Of a stretch of DNA of 64,000 bases, positions 26,870-37,273 are shown in pieces (within the stretch, counting starts at the first letter, position 1; every line of letters begins with the position of its first letter). The stretch covers positions 3,782,001 through 3,846,000 of the forward strand of contig OZ251225.1 in NCBI GenBank assembly GCA_965240325.2. The letters are read 5' to 3'. The DNA is from Rebecca billardiae RCC1528. Its lineage: Eukaryota > Haptophyta. The position numbers and the translations under genes are program-made. The notes under the pieces are model-generated. The model made no database searches and was not told where the DNA came from. It was given only the letters and a program-made list of their open reading frames with translations.

Positions 26870-29800
26870 TTACTCAACCTCAGCCACGCCCGTGCCACCC
26901 GGCGCGTTCGCGCGCTCCAACGCCTCGCGGTACGCTGCCTTGAGCGCGTCCGCGCGCGCAGCGTTGCCCGCCTTCGCGTGCGCGCCGATCAGCCTGCGCA
27001 GCAGCTGGTGCTGCTGCCGCGTCGCCGCCGGCAGCAGCTGCGCGCACTCGTCGTCCTCTGCGCCATCCGCCGAGCTGTCGCGCACGAGGGCGAGCGCGAT
27101 CTCGACCGCCTCGAGCCCCGCCTCCCACCGTCGGAGCTGCGCGCCGCGCGCCGGCTCGGCCGCGCCGCCCGCCTCGTGCAGCGCGCCGAGCTCGAGCTGC
27201 GCCGCCGCGGCGAGCCGGCGCGCGCGCGCGCGCACGGGCGCGCCGCTCGCGCCGCCCGGCGCGCGCGAGGCGGCCGCGCCCGCGCTCTCCGCCGCGCGGT
27301 GCAGGCTGCGCGCCGCGAGCGTGGCGCGCGCGCGCGCGCTCTCGCCGTTGGGCTCGGCCGCCGCGGCCCACGCGTGCAGCGCGCCCGCCTGCAGCGTCGC
27401 GCCCGTGCCGACGAGCGCCGCGCCCGCGTCGGCCTCGCCGATCTCCTCCGCGACGCGCGCGGCCGCGTCGAAGAAGTCGAGCGCCGCGCGCACGGACGCG
27501 CCGCCGTGCGCCGCCGGCGCGTGCTGCTGCGGCTGCGCCGCGCGCGGCTGCGCGCGCGCGCGGCCCGCGTGCACGCCGCCGAGCTCGGCGAGCGCGGCTG
27601 CCATCTCGCGCCGGACAGCCGGCCACAGCCGGTGCGCGGGCGCGGCGTGCGCCCTCGGCGCGCCCTGCAGCAGCTCGGTGGCGCGCTGGTAGCACCGCAG
27701 CGCCTCGTCCAGGTAGGAGCACGCCAGCGCGCGCGCCTCGTCAGAGCAGACGGCGAGGGCGAGCGCGGGCGCGCGCGCGCCCGCGCCCGCCGCGCAGTGC
27801 AGCACGGGCGCGCCCGCCTCGAGCGCGCGCGCGCGCGCGCGCCAGAGCGCGCCCAGGTTGAGGCAAACGAGCGCGTGGTTGGGCGCGTCGCCCACCGCGC
27901 CGAAGAGGCGCGTCGCGCCGCGCAGCCACGCGTGCGCGCCGCCGAGCGCGCGCGCCGCCATCAGCGCCTTGCCGCGCTCGTTGCACGCATCGGCGAGCGC
28001 GCGCGCGCGCGGCCGCACCTCCTGTGCTAGCTCCTCGCGCGCGGGGACGGCGCGGCCGCGCGCGCCGTCCGTCGCGGCGCGCGCGCGCGCGTCGAGCGCG
28101 CGCGCGAGCGCGGCCGCCGCCGCGTCGGCGCACGCCGCCGCGAGCACTCGCAGCGGGGGCGCGGGCTCGCCCGCCGCGCGCGCGACCAGCTCGCAGCCCT
28201 CCGCCTCCGCCCCCGCCTCCGCCTCCGCCTCCGCTGGCGCGGGCGCAGGCGCGGGCGCTGAGGGCTCGGCTGGCGGCGGCGGTGCTGCCGCGCCGTGCTC
28301 GGCGGCGCCATCGGCGGCGCCCTCCGCCGCCGCCGCCGCCGCACCGGGCCCCGCCCACTCCGCGCGCGGCGGCAGCAGCGGCTGCAGCCAGCTGCAAGCC
28401 ACCGCCTCGGCCGCGGCCGCGCGCGCGTCCGCCTGCGCCGCGGCCGCCGCGGCCGCGCGCCCCTTCAGAGCGTGCAGCCGCTCCCACGCCGCCTTGAGCA
28501 CGAGCCAGGTGTCGCCGAGGCACTCGGCCGCGCGCGCGAACGCGCGCACGCTCTCCCAGTTGCACGGCGGCGGCGCAGTGCCCGCCCCGCCCGCGGACGC
28601 CGCGCCCGCGCGCGCGCGCCCGCCCGCGTCGCCGCGCGCCGCGCCGCCGCCCTCCGCCGCCGCCGCCTCGGCCGCCTGCTGAGCCGCGCGCGCGAGCTCG
28701 GGCACGATGGCGTCGAGCTCGGCGCGCAGCTGGGCGGCGCGCACGCGCGCGGGGGCGGCGCCGTCGCCGCCCGCGCCGCCGCCCGCGCCGCGCTCCGTGC
28801 GCCCCACGGCGCCGCCCTCGCCGCCGCCCTCGGCGCGCGCGGCCGCGGGCGCGCCGGCCGGCGCCGCGCCCGCGCCCGCGCCCTGCGGTGGCGGGCCGAG
28901 CTGGGGTGCGCCGAAGCGGCGGAGCGGCGGGTGCGGAAGGAGCGGGTCACAGCCGGTGAGCACGTCGAGGGAGATCGCCAGCAGCGTGCCCGCCGCCTGC
29001 AGCGCGCACGCCAGCTCGAGCACCGCCTCGGCCGCCTCCGGCGGCGCGGCGCCGGCGGCGCGCGCGCCCGCGCCGTCCGCGGCGGCGCGCACCGCCGCCG
29101 CGAGCGCCGCGCTCGCATCGCACAAGTCTGCGCAGAGGAAGGAGACGTGGAGGTCGATGAGCGCGGGCGGGGGCAGCGGCAGCGGGTCGGGCTCGGCGTG
29201 CCGGGCGGCCACCGCCGACGCGCACGCCGTCGCCACGTCGCGCACGAGCTCCAACGCCTCGCGCACGCGCGCCGCCGCCTCGGCGCGCGCGCGCGCGGCC
29301 GCGCCGCCGCCGCGCTCGGCGCCGCCGCTGTCGACGCCCGCGCCGCTGCCGCCGCCGTCGGGCTCGGCCTCGGCGTCGGCGCGCGCGGATGTGCGCGCGC
29401 AGGGCGCGCACAGCACGCGCAGCAGCTGCGCGCCCGCGCCCGCCCAGCCGGCGTCGCGCGCCTCCACGTCGGCGCGCGGCGGCAGCAGCGGGCTCGCCAG
29501 CTCGGCGGCGGCGGCGCTGGTCGGCGCGTCCGCCGCGGCCGGTCTGCACGGCCGCTCCGCCGCCGGGCCGCGCGCGGCGGCGGGCGCGGCGCTCGGCGGC
29601 GCGCCGTCCGCGCCCGGCGCGACGGCGGCGCCCTCGCCCCACAGCATGAGGCGCTGGGAGCGCGCGCGCGCGAGCTCGGACGCGGCGATCGAGTGCATCA
29701 GCGGGTGCACGCCCGAGAGCAGCCGCGTCGCGAGCGCCAGCAGCCGCTGCGACTCGGCCTGCGGCAGCGGCGCGCCGCGCGCCGCGCCGCCGAGCGCGCC

Positions 29801-31621
29801 GCCGAGCGCGCCGGCCGCGCCGCCGGCGCCGCCGTCCGTGCCGATGTTCGTCGCGAGGCGGTACGCGAGCATGCCCACGGCGAACGCGGAGCCCGCCTCG
29901 GGCCCGCCGCCCGGCGGCCGCTCCGCGTCGAGCGCGCGCGTCTCATCGAGCGCGCGCGTCTCGAAGAGGTGCGCCTCGTCCGAGCCGTGCTCGCGCAGCA
30001 GGTGGTAGGTCGAGCCCTCGCGCGTGCAGTGCGCCTGCAGGAAGGAGAGGACGCGCGCGGCGGTGGCGGTGACCTCGTCCACGTCGAAGGCGGGGGCGAA
30101 GCCGTACGCGCACGGCCAGTACGGCAGGTCGTCCGTGTGCATCACCTTCCACCCGCGCACAATGCCGCGCACGTGACCGCAGATGGCCACCTCGGGCGCG
30201 CCCGCCATCAGGTTGTCCAGCCAGTAGTCCAGCACCGCGCCGGGCGTGATCTCGCGCTCGAGGTCGCACAGCTGCAGCGTGATCGCGGCGTGCTCGCTGT
30301 TGGCGAAGACGAGGGTGTCCGAGCCGAGCAGCAGCTGCCAGCCGCGCAGCTCCCACCGCAGCAGCTGGCGGAACCGCGAGTGCGGCTGCGGCACAAACTC
30401 GTCCGGCTGCGGACGCGACGCGGCGCCGCGCAGCTCGGCGGCCGCGCCCGCGCGCGCCGCGTCCACCGCCTGCGCGCGCGCCGCGCCGCCGCCGCCGCCG
30501 CCGTCGAGCGCGGCGGCGGCCGCCGCGCTCGCCTCGGCGGCGCGCGCGGGCGGCGCGAGCATCGGCACGCGCGCTGGCATCACCAGCGTCGGCCGCGACG
30601 ACGGGCTGCCCTCCGCCGGCACGGCGCCGCTCCCGCCGCTCACGGCAAACGACGCCATCGCCGCGCGCGCCGCCGGCCGCCACGGCTCGAGCGTGCGCGC
30701 GCCCCGCGCGCCCTCCCGCCCAGCCGCGCCCGGCTCGGCGCCGCCGCTCGGCGGGTCGCCGCGCTCCGCCCCCGCGGGGCCCGCCCCGCCACGCCGCGCA
30801 CCCGGCGGCTCGCCCTCGGCGCCGCTGCCGAGCGAGCGCCAGAGCGCGAGCTGCGACGGCGGGCGGCCCTCCAGCTCCGCTGAGGGCGGCGCGCCGTCGG
30901 CGGGCGCGGCGGTGCCGGGCGCGCGCGCGGGCGACGTGGCGGGTGCCGCCGCGCCGGGCGCCGCGGCGACGGGCGTGCCCGGGGGCTCCCAGAACGTCCA
31001 GCGCGTGTCGCCCTCGCCGCCGCCCGCCGGCTCGCCGCCGCTCGGCGCGGGCGGTGGTGCGTGCGGCGGGGGCGAGGGCGCGCCCGCGCTCGAGCTGGCG
31101 CTCGTCTCCGTCGGGCTGGGCTGGCCTGGCAGCGCGGCGAGCGAGTGTTGCACGAGCTTGGAGTACAGCAGCCCGTCCGGCCCGCGCGGCCGCGCGCCGC
31201 GCCCGCCGCCCTCCGCCGTGAGCATCGGCGCGGACTCGGGCGGCGGCGTGGCGTGCGCGTGCTCGTGCGCCTCGCCGTCGATCACGAGCGCGCGGCCGAT
31301 GCGGTGGATCGGCAGGGAGACCTGCGCGCGCGAGAAGGGCAGCTTGATCAGCTGCTTGAACGTGTCCGCAGAGCCGAAGAAGTGCGCGCTCCGCGCGTCC
31401 CCGTGCGTCATCAGGCTGCTCGACGCGAGCTCTCGAGGCGCGCTCGGCTCGGCCGGCTGGGAGGCGCGCCTCGTCATCGCGGCCTCGGCCGCCGCGCCCG
31501 GCCAGTTGGGCGGTAGTGTGTTGAGGTCCGTGTCCGCTGGCGGCTTGCACAGCTCGAGCACCGGCGCCGGCGCCATCGGAACAAGCGAGCCGTCTGGCGG
31601 CGCGCTGCCATCCGCCGCCAT
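26870..31621 (-). CDS. EDRF1: EDRF1 homologue (erythroid differentiation-related factor 1-like, TPR)
   Basis: Single-exon, 1583 aa. Two blocks match EDRF1 proteins of animals and plants. The first, near the N-terminus, contains DTDLNTLPPNWP, GSADTFKQLIKLPFSRAQVS and IHRIGRALVIDGEAHEH. The second, about residues 410-560, contains FRQLLRWELRGWQLLLGSD, TLVFANSEHAAITLQLCDLE, REITPGAVLDYWLDNLMAG and TREGSTYHLLREHGSDEAHL. A long Ala/Gly/Pro-rich stretch separates these from C-terminal helical repeats (AALARAILD-type pairs, with LVCLNLGALWRARA and ARALACSYLDEALRCYQRAT) that look like TPRs. In animals EDRF1 is a nuclear factor affecting globin-gene expression; its role in protists is not established, so the name denotes homology only. 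Coding composition is extremely Ala-biased; no intron needed. ATG at 31621, stop TAA at 26870, directly adjoining the decayed tandem array. Confidence 0.85.
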   Translation of the reverse strand: MAADGSAPPDGSLVPMAPAPVLELCKPPADTDLNTLPPNWPGAAAEAAMTRRASQPAEPSAPRELASSSLMTHGDARSAHFFGSADTFKQLIKLPFSRAQVSLPIHRIGRALVIDGEAHEHAHATPPPESAPMLTAEGGGRGARPRGPDGLLYSKLVQHSLAALPGQPSPTETSASSSAGAPSPPPHAPPPAPSGGEPAGGGEGDTRWTFWEPPGTPVAAAPGAAAPATSPARAPGTAAPADGAPPSAELEGRPPSQLALWRSLGSGAEGEPPGARRGGAGPAGAERGDPPSGGAEPGAAGREGARGARTLEPWRPAARAAMASFAVSGGSGAVPAEGSPSSRPTLVMPARVPMLAPPARAAEASAAAAAALDGGGGGGAARAQAVDAARAGAAAELRGAASRPQPDEFVPQPHSRFRQLLRWELRGWQLLLGSDTLVFANSEHAAITLQLCDLEREITPGAVLDYWLDNLMAGAPEVAICGHVRGIVRGWKVMHTDDLPYWPCAYGFAPAFDVDEVTATAARVLSFLQAHCTREGSTYHLLREHGSDEAHLFETRALDETRALDAERPPGGGPEAGSAFAVGMLAYRLATNIGTDGGAGGAAGALGGALGGAARGAPLPQAESQRLLALATRLLSGVHPLMHSIAASELARARSQRLMLWGEGAAVAPGADGAPPSAAPAAARGPAAERPCRPAAADAPTSAAAAELASPLLPPRADVEARDAGWAGAGAQLLRVLCAPCARTSARADAEAEPDGGGSGAGVDSGGAERGGGAAARARAEAAARVREALELVRDVATACASAVAARHAEPDPLPLPPPALIDLHVSFLCADLCDASAALAAAVRAAADGAGARAAGAAPPEAAEAVLELACALQAAGTLLAISLDVLTGCDPLLPHPPLRRFGAPQLGPPPQGAGAGAAPAGAPAAARAEGGGEGGAVGRTERGAGGGAGGDGAAPARVRAAQLRAELDAIVPELARAAQQAAEAAAAEGGGAARGDAGGRARAGAASAGGAGTAPPPCNWESVRAFARAAECLGDTWLVLKAAWERLHALKGRAAAAAAAQADARAAAAEAVACSWLQPLLPPRAEWAGPGAAAAAAEGAADGAAEHGAAAPPPPAEPSAPAPAPAPAEAEAEAGAEAEGCELVARAAGEPAPPLRVLAAACADAAAAALARALDARARAATDGARGRAVPAREELAQEVRPRARALADACNERGKALMAARALGGAHAWLRGATRLFGAVGDAPNHALVCLNLGALWRARARALEAGAPVLHCAAGAGARAPALALAVCSDEARALACSYLDEALRCYQRATELLQGAPRAHAAPAHRLWPAVRREMAAALAELGGVHAGRARAQPRAAQPQQHAPAAHGGASVRAALDFFDAAARVAEEIGEADAGAALVGTGATLQAGALHAWAAAAEPNGESARARATLAARSLHRAAESAGAAASRAPGGASGAPVRARARRLAAAAQLELGALHEAGGAAEPARGAQLRRWEAGLEAVEIALALVRDSSADGAEDDECAQLLPAATRQQHQLLRRLIGAHAKAGNAARADALKAAYREALERANAPGGTGVAEVE

Positions 31622-32251
31622 CCTGATGATTTAATTCGCGCCGCGCCAAACGGCCGCCAAAATTAATACCGAAATATGCGCGCGGCCGCGCGCGCAATCG
31701 ACGACGGTGGTCAGCAGCGTCTCACCCGCCACTGTCCGGTGTGGCAGCGCACAGCACTGAGTGTCACAGCACAGCTGCTGCAGTTATTGCTACTAGTGTG
31801 CCGCTGGACTGCCAAGTCATATCGATCACACGCTATGGTCCTACTATGATATACTGCCAACTACTGCTTTGTCGTACTGAACTACTACTACGATTCCGAT
31901 ATCGTCTCGACTCCGCCCGCGCGGAACGTGCGTGTGACGGTGCGCGGATCGCGCCGCCACGCTCCCCCGCCGGCCCGCACGAGTCCCGCGGCCGCACCGG
32001 GCAACAATAACTCGAGGCTGTGCCGATGCCAGTGCGGGTCACTCCGAAGACTCACCCACCCCGCGCACCCGCCGTGCCAAGCAAGATGAAGAATGATGCT
32101 GAAGGAAGTGATGAGGAGATCCGCCCGCCGTCGGACAGCTCACGGCTTGCTGACGCTTGACGCTGTGACGCTGTGCCCGCCGAGGCCGGTGAGCTGCGCG
32201 TGGCGCGCTGCTCGTCCATGCCGCGCCGCAGGCACGCCCGCGCCGCACGCC
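31622..32251. other. Intergenic upstream of EDRF1, downstream of the histidine kinase
   Basis: 630 bases. The first ~60 bases upstream of EDRF1 are AT-rich (AAATTAATACCGAAATATG). No ORF or RNA gene supported. Confidence 0.45.
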
Positions 32252-34780
32252 TCAGTTCTTGAGGGCAAACGAGCGGATCGCGCGGTTGACGCTTTCCATG
32301 CCGGCCGAGTCCTTGTCGACGCACATGTTGAGCCCGGACGACTCGAACTCGGCTCGGTCGGGCGAGCCGGTCGGGTCGCCCGTCATGCCGATGATGGTGC
32401 CCTCGTACCCGCGCGAGCGCAGCTCGCGCACCGCGCGGATGCCATTCATGCGCGGCATCTGGTTGTCCATGATGATGAGCTGGAAGGGCGGCAGCCCCTC
32501 GGCCATGCGCTGCACGACCAGGTCGAGCGCGTGCTGCCCGTCCTTCGCCGTCTGCCACGGCGCCTCGAGCGCCTCGAACGTCACCTGCGGCAGCGTCATC
32601 TGCAGGAAGACGTCGTCCTGCGCCCAAGCAGCGCCAAGCAGCGCGCCAGCCGGCGCCACGCGCGCGCGCGGAGGGCGCGTGAGCGGGCGGCGTCGCAGAG
32701 CCAGCAGGCGCCGGGTGGGCATCGCGTGGCGCGCTCGCGCACCTCGACGTGGAGGCAGCAGAAATCGTCCGGGAAGACGAGGCGCCCCGGCGGCTGCGCC
32801 AGGCTGAAGGATGCGTCGAGGGAAGGCGTGCCGTCGTCGCGCGCGTGCTCGGAGCCGGCCTTGGAGTCTGCGCGAGACGCGCGCGGACTTGTGCACTGGC
32901 TGCCGGTCGCGCCGTGCTGCGTGTCCTGCGTAGTGGGCTTGAGGAAGAGCGCCATCTCGAACGTCGAGCCCGTGCCCTCGCCCATCGACGAGAGCACCAG
33001 CTTCGAGTCGTTGTGCAGCTTGAGGATGGAGTGCGTGATCGAGACGCCGAGGCCCGTCCCGCCTGCCGAGCGCGCGCGCACGACGCCGCGCGCGCGAGAA
33101 GGCGCGGCGAGGCACACCGTCAGGCGCGGCGAGCAGGCGCGCGCGGCGGCCGCGCGCGCGCGGGCGCGCACCTCGTCCCTGCAGCTGGCCGGCGCCGACC
33201 TGCGTGAAGCTCTCGCCCGCGTTGAGCTTGTCCACCTCCTCGGGCGTGAGGCCCATGCCGCCGTCGACCACAGCAATGTGCACGCTCTCGAGCCCCTCGT
33301 CCGCGCGCGGGTTGCGCTGGCTGAGCCACGCCTTGAGGTAGATCGAGCCGCCGGGGTCAGTGAACTTGATCGCGTTCGAGACGCCGTTGTTCAGGCACTG
33401 CTGCAGCCGCCACCGATCGCCGAGCCACGTGGCGTTGCGCAGCTCGTCGTCGATCGCCGCGGCGACGAGCGTGACGCCCTTCTCGCGCCCGAGCGCCTCA
33501 AAGGTGGTGTGCGCGTCAGAGAGGAGCTTGCCGACGGTGAAGGGCTGGAAGACGAGGACGAGGCGGCCGCTGTCGATGCGCTCAAAGTCGAGCATGTCGG
33601 ACACGATGTTCTCCATCAGCGCGGCGCACGCGCCGAGCGCGTCGAGCGCCTTGAGCACGCGCTCCTCGCCGAGCTTGACGTGCGCGCCCAGCCCGTGCAG
33701 CAGCTTGGTCACGTTGAGCACCGAGAGCAGCGGGCTGCGCATGTCGTGCATCACGACGCGGATGAGCCGGCTGCGCGCGCACTGCGCCTCCTCGGCGAGC
33801 GCCTCCTTCTCCTTCTCCTGCGTGCGCAGCACCTTGAGCCGCGAGGCGCGCGCGCGCTCGAACTGGCGGTGCGTGCGCTTGCGCTCGCGCTGCGCGAGGA
33901 GCACCGTGCGCCGGAACGCCCACTCGCCGCGCGCGACGGAGGCGAGGCGGCAGCGGCAGACGGTGGTCGAGAGCCCGAGCAGCACGAGGGAGCCGAAGTT
34001 GTACGGGCACGCGATCGCCGAGCCCGTGCCGTCCGACGCGCCCGACAGCTGGTCGAGCGCGCCGCCCAGCCCGACGCAGATGGTGAGCACGAGCACGTAG
34101 TAGGAGAGCGTCAGCGGCACGTACGCGCTCGTGAGCGAGAGGAAAGCGCCCAGCCGGAGCATGAGCGTGACGTGCGGCGAGCACGCGTCGTTCGGGATGA
34201 GCAGCTGGTGGTACCGCAGCAGCAGCGCCATCGCGGCCAGCACCGCCACGCTGGTCGCCTCCATGAGCCACATCGGCATGTTGCAGAAGTGCACGGTGCG
34301 GAAGACAAACGCCAGCTGCAGCACGAAGACGAGCACCAGCGTGTTGGCGCTCCAGCCGTGCCGCTCCACGCTCAGCTCGTCACCCAGCCCGTGCGCCACG
34401 AGCGAGACGTACGAGAGCGAGTTGAAAGCGGCGAACCACAGGAGGACGTGCGACATGCACTTGCCGAGGCTCGGGTAGAACACCTCCTTCCGATAGAGCG
34501 TCTCCACGTCCGGATCGGCGAACGCGCCGGTCCATAGGCGCTTCAGCTCGGGGAGGTCCTCGATCCCCACGTCGAAGTCGTGCGGCATGCTCGCGTCGCG
34601 CGGGTCGGGCACGCCGCGCGCGCTGGCGTATGTATCGCCATTCTCGTCCGCAGCGCCGCCCTCGTGCGAGGCGGACGGATCTTCCTCGGAGGAGCTCTTC
34701 GTCGCGGTGGTCAAGGTGGCCTCGTAGTCGTCCCTCAGCGCGTGCGCCACCAGCGTCGCCATGTCGTCCTTCGCCGGCAT
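32252..34780 (-). CDS. Membrane-bound hybrid histidine kinase
   Basis: Exons 34780..33172, 33062..32743 and 32617..32252 give 764 aa. About six membrane segments occupy residues 110-300 (for example LLWFAAFNSLSYVSLV, TLVLVFVLQLAFVF, TLSYYVLVLTICVGLGG). A charged coiled coil follows, then the dimerisation/phosphoacceptor site VVMHDMRSPLL (His about 342), the N box LNNGVSNAIKFTDPGG, the G1 box VVDGGMGLT and, restored by splicing of intron 1 within a Gly codon, the G2 box GRGGTGLGVSI. Intron 2 joins CCLHVE to DDVFLQMTL, rebuilding the acidic pocket of a receiver domain, whose phosphoacceptor Asp is in LIIMDNQMPRMNG (about 694) and Lys in MCVDKD. Such proteins autophosphorylate on His and pass the phosphate to the internal Asp, then usually to an HPt protein. 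No sensor fold is recognised beyond the membrane part. Donors are GTGCGC. The receiver is shorter than usual in its first half. Confidence 0.88.
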   Translation of the reverse strand: MPAKDDMATLVAHALRDDYEATLTTATKSSSEEDPSASHEGGAADENGDTYASARGVPDPRDASMPHDFDVGIEDLPELKRLWTGAFADPDVETLYRKEVFYPSLGKCMSHVLLWFAAFNSLSYVSLVAHGLGDELSVERHGWSANTLVLVFVLQLAFVFRTVHFCNMPMWLMEATSVAVLAAMALLLRYHQLLIPNDACSPHVTLMLRLGAFLSLTSAYVPLTLSYYVLVLTICVGLGGALDQLSGASDGTGSAIACPYNFGSLVLLGLSTTVCRCRLASVARGEWAFRRTVLLAQRERKRTHRQFERARASRLKVLRTQEKEKEALAEEAQCARSRLIRVVMHDMRSPLLSVLNVTKLLHGLGAHVKLGEERVLKALDALGACAALMENIVSDMLDFERIDSGRLVLVFQPFTVGKLLSDAHTTFEALGREKGVTLVAAAIDDELRNATWLGDRWRLQQCLNNGVSNAIKFTDPGGSIYLKAWLSQRNPRADEGLESVHIAVVDGGMGLTPEEVDKLNAGESFTQVGAGQLQGRGARPRARGRRARLLAAPDGVPRRAFSRARRRARALGRRDGPRRLDHALHPQAAQRLEAGALVDGRGHGLDVRDGALPQAHYAGHAARRDRQPVHKSARVSRRLQGRLRARARRRHAFPRRILQPGAAAGAPRLPGRFLLPPRRGARARHAMPTRRLLALRRRPLTRPPRARVAPAGALLGAAWAQDDVFLQMTLPQVTFEALEAPWQTAKDGQHALDLVVQRMAEGLPPFQLIIMDNQMPRMNGIRAVRELRSRGYEGTIIGMTGDPTGSPDRAEFESSGLNMCVDKDSAGMESVNRAIRSFALKN

Positions 34781-35328
34781 GATGCAAGCAAGCTTCTCAA
34801 GATATCAAGGCGGGCGGCGCCGACACCCGCGTGGTTGAGCCGACGACGGTGCTGATCGAAGCGTCAAGATTTGGGCAACCGCGTGTTCCGACTTCCGAGC
34901 CGCCCGAGCGACCCGAACTGGGTGTTCATGAGCCGTCATGAGTAGCGGTGTACAGGGGAGGGGTAGTACTCGTACAAGAGGTCCGGGGTGTCAAGGGTTC
35001 TATGATACAGAGATCGTGATCTCCTCCTTATCTGGAGTTCAGATCGTTATTTTGGCATAAGCGTGTTGGATAGACAGTATAACGTGTATCGTCGCATTTC
35101 ATCAATAATAGGACTACGAGAGAAGTAGAGAATTATGATTATTCTCATCATCGTCATGCCCCGGCCCATACCGCATCTTTTGTTTGTATTTATGATAGGA
35201 CTTGCTGCTGAGCAACCAGCGTGGAGTTTGACGAATCAAAACTTCGCTTGGAACCAGGAGAAGCCCGGCCGAAGTTCATTTTTCCTCACAAGCGCGCAAT
35301 ATAATAAAAAAAAAAACACGCCGAGCCG
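34781..35328. other. Divergent promoter region (histidine kinase / BtuF-like gene)
   Basis: 548 bases between two divergent starts, AT-richer than the flanking genes. An A-run (AATATAATAAAAAAAAAA) lies about 15-25 bases upstream of the BtuF-like ATG. No RNA gene recognised. Confidence 0.45.
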
Positions 35329-37128
35329 ATGCCGATGAAGTCGCTTCGCGTCATCTCCGTCCTCCCCAGCGCGACGGAGATGCTGTGCGCGATCGGCGGG
35401 CGCTCGCTCCTCGTGGGGCGCTCGCACGAAGACAACTACCCGCCCGATGTCGAGCCCGTGCCGGTCGTCACCGGGCAGAAGACGTCGTTCACGACGTGCG
35501 CGGACGTGAACACGCAGGTGACGGAGGCGCTCGGCGCCGGCCTCTCGCTCTACAGCCTCGACGAGGCGCGCATCCGCGAGCTGCGCCCGGACGTGATCCT
35601 GACGCAGGACATTTGCTCGGTCTGCGCCATCGACCTCGTCACCGTCGAGCGCCTCGCCGCGTCGATGGATCCGCGCCCGCGCATCGTGTCCCTCAACCCG
35701 CTCTCGCTCGGCGACGTGCTGGCCAACCTGAAGCAGGTGGGCGAGGCGGTCGGGCTGGAGGCGGAGGCGCGCGCGTACGTCGAGCGCCTCGAGGCGCGCA
35801 TCGGCGCCGCGCGCGCGGAGGCGGCCGCGGCGCTCACGCGCGGCGCGCAGGTGCCGCGCGTCGCGTTTGTCGAGTGGCCAGAGCCGCTGTACGTGGGCGG
35901 CCACTGGACGCCGCAGCTGCTGCGCCTCGCCGGCGCGGAGCACCCGCTCAACCCGTGCCCCGACGACGACGCGGGCGCGCCAAAGTCGTTCGCCGTGCCC
36001 GCCGAAGCGCTCGTGCGCTCCGCGCCGCACGCGATCATCGTCGCGCCGTGCGGCATCGGGCTCGAGGGCACGCGCCGAGAGCTGCGCAGGACACTGTGCG
36101 CGGTGCCGTGGTGGGAAGAGCTGCCCGCCGTCAGCGCGGGGCGGGTCGCCCTCGTCGACGGCGACGCGATGTTCAACCGGCCGGGCCCGCGCCTCGTCGA
36201 CGCGCTCGAGTGGCTCGTGAGCTACCTGCACGGCACGCCCCCGCGCACAGCCGAGGCGCGCGCGTTCCCGTGGGCGCCGCTCGGCGCCGCTGCCGACGCC
36301 GCGGGCGAGGCGCCGTCGTCAGCGGCCGCCTCACTCGTCGAGATCGGCGAGATCGAGGAGGCGCACGCGAGCGCCGTGCGCGCCGGGCAGCAGAGCTACG
36401 CCGACCCCGCGACGGGGTACAGCGTCTTCACCGAGCTGGCCAGCTTCGCGCGCGGCTACTGCTGCGGCTCCGGCTGCCGGCACTGCCCGTACGCGCACCT
36501 CAACGCGCCGGCCGAGCGGCAGCGCAACGCCCTCACGCGCTCGGTGCTCGTGCGCGTCACGCGGCCGCCGGCGCGCATGCGGCCGCTCTTGCAGGCGGGT
36601 GAGGGTGGCGAGCTCGAGCTGGTCGCCTTCGACGGCTCGGGCGAGGCCGTGGAGGCGGCGCGCGCCGTCGCGCGCGCGGCGCGCGCGCGCGGCGCCGCGC
36701 ACGCGCCGCTGCTCGCCGTGTTCGTCCGCGGAGCAGCAGGCGACGCCGCGGCCGCCGAGCGCTGCGCGATCGGCGAGCGCGGATCGCGCGTGCGCGCCGC
36801 GCTCGAGGCGGCGAAGGAGCTGGACATGGACGTGCTAGCTGTCGCCGTGCCGGAGAGCGCGCGCGCGACGCCGACGACGGACTCGGCCGAGGCGACGGCG
36901 GCGGCCACGCCAACCGAGCCTCGAGCGGCGCTCGGCGCACTGCGCGACGCCGTGGAGGGATGCGTCGTCCGCGGCGGCGTGCCGATCACGCTCTGGCTCG
37001 CAGGGGCAGCACAGGCGCAGCTGCGTCACGGCGGCGGGGGTTCTGAGAGCGAGGGCGCAGAGGCAGACGCTGCCCCGAAGGCCGGCGGCACCATCCGCCT
37101 GGTGGCCGCCAGCAGTCTCGTCGGATGA
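35329..37128 (+). CDS. BtuF-like metal/cofactor-binding protein fused to DUF5522
   Basis: 599 aa, no intron. Residues 1-290 match the helical-backbone metal receptor fold of BtuF-type periplasmic binding proteins: RVISVLPSATEMLCAIGG, LVGRSHEDNYP, LRPDVILTQDICSVCAI, VSLNPLSLGDVLANLKQVG, VAFVEWPEPLYVGGHWTPQL, AGRVALVDGDAMFNRPGPRL. In bacteria this fold captures cobalamin or iron-siderophores for ABC import; here no signal peptide is seen, so the protein is probably intracellular and the ligand is unknown. Residues about 360-395 contain the DUF5522 signature YSVFTELASFARGYCCGSGC followed by RHCPY, a Cys-rich motif also found as a small stand-alone protein. The C-terminal ~200 aa (LELVAFDGSGEAVEAAR and LDMDVLAVAVPESAR) are Ala-rich and not recognised. 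A second in-frame ATG is two codons downstream of the first. Confidence 0.85.
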   Translation: MPMKSLRVISVLPSATEMLCAIGGRSLLVGRSHEDNYPPDVEPVPVVTGQKTSFTTCADVNTQVTEALGAGLSLYSLDEARIRELRPDVILTQDICSVCAIDLVTVERLAASMDPRPRIVSLNPLSLGDVLANLKQVGEAVGLEAEARAYVERLEARIGAARAEAAAALTRGAQVPRVAFVEWPEPLYVGGHWTPQLLRLAGAEHPLNPCPDDDAGAPKSFAVPAEALVRSAPHAIIVAPCGIGLEGTRRELRRTLCAVPWWEELPAVSAGRVALVDGDAMFNRPGPRLVDALEWLVSYLHGTPPRTAEARAFPWAPLGAAADAAGEAPSSAAASLVEIGEIEEAHASAVRAGQQSYADPATGYSVFTELASFARGYCCGSGCRHCPYAHLNAPAERQRNALTRSVLVRVTRPPARMRPLLQAGEGGELELVAFDGSGEAVEAARAVARAARARGAAHAPLLAVFVRGAAGDAAAAERCAIGERGSRVRAALEAAKELDMDVLAVAVPESARATPTTDSAEATAAATPTEPRAALGALRDAVEGCVVRGGVPITLWLAGAAQAQLRHGGGGSESEGAEADAAPKAGGTIRLVAASSLVG

Positions 37129-37273
37129 GTCGGTCCATCCTTCCACGCAGGCTCCCGAATCGATATGATTGCTCAGCCTTCATATCAATCATCATATTCC
37201 GGACGAAATCGAGACTTCGAGCAGCTTGTTTTTTCAGCGCGGCTGCTGACGTCAGTGGGCATCGCGGCGCAGG

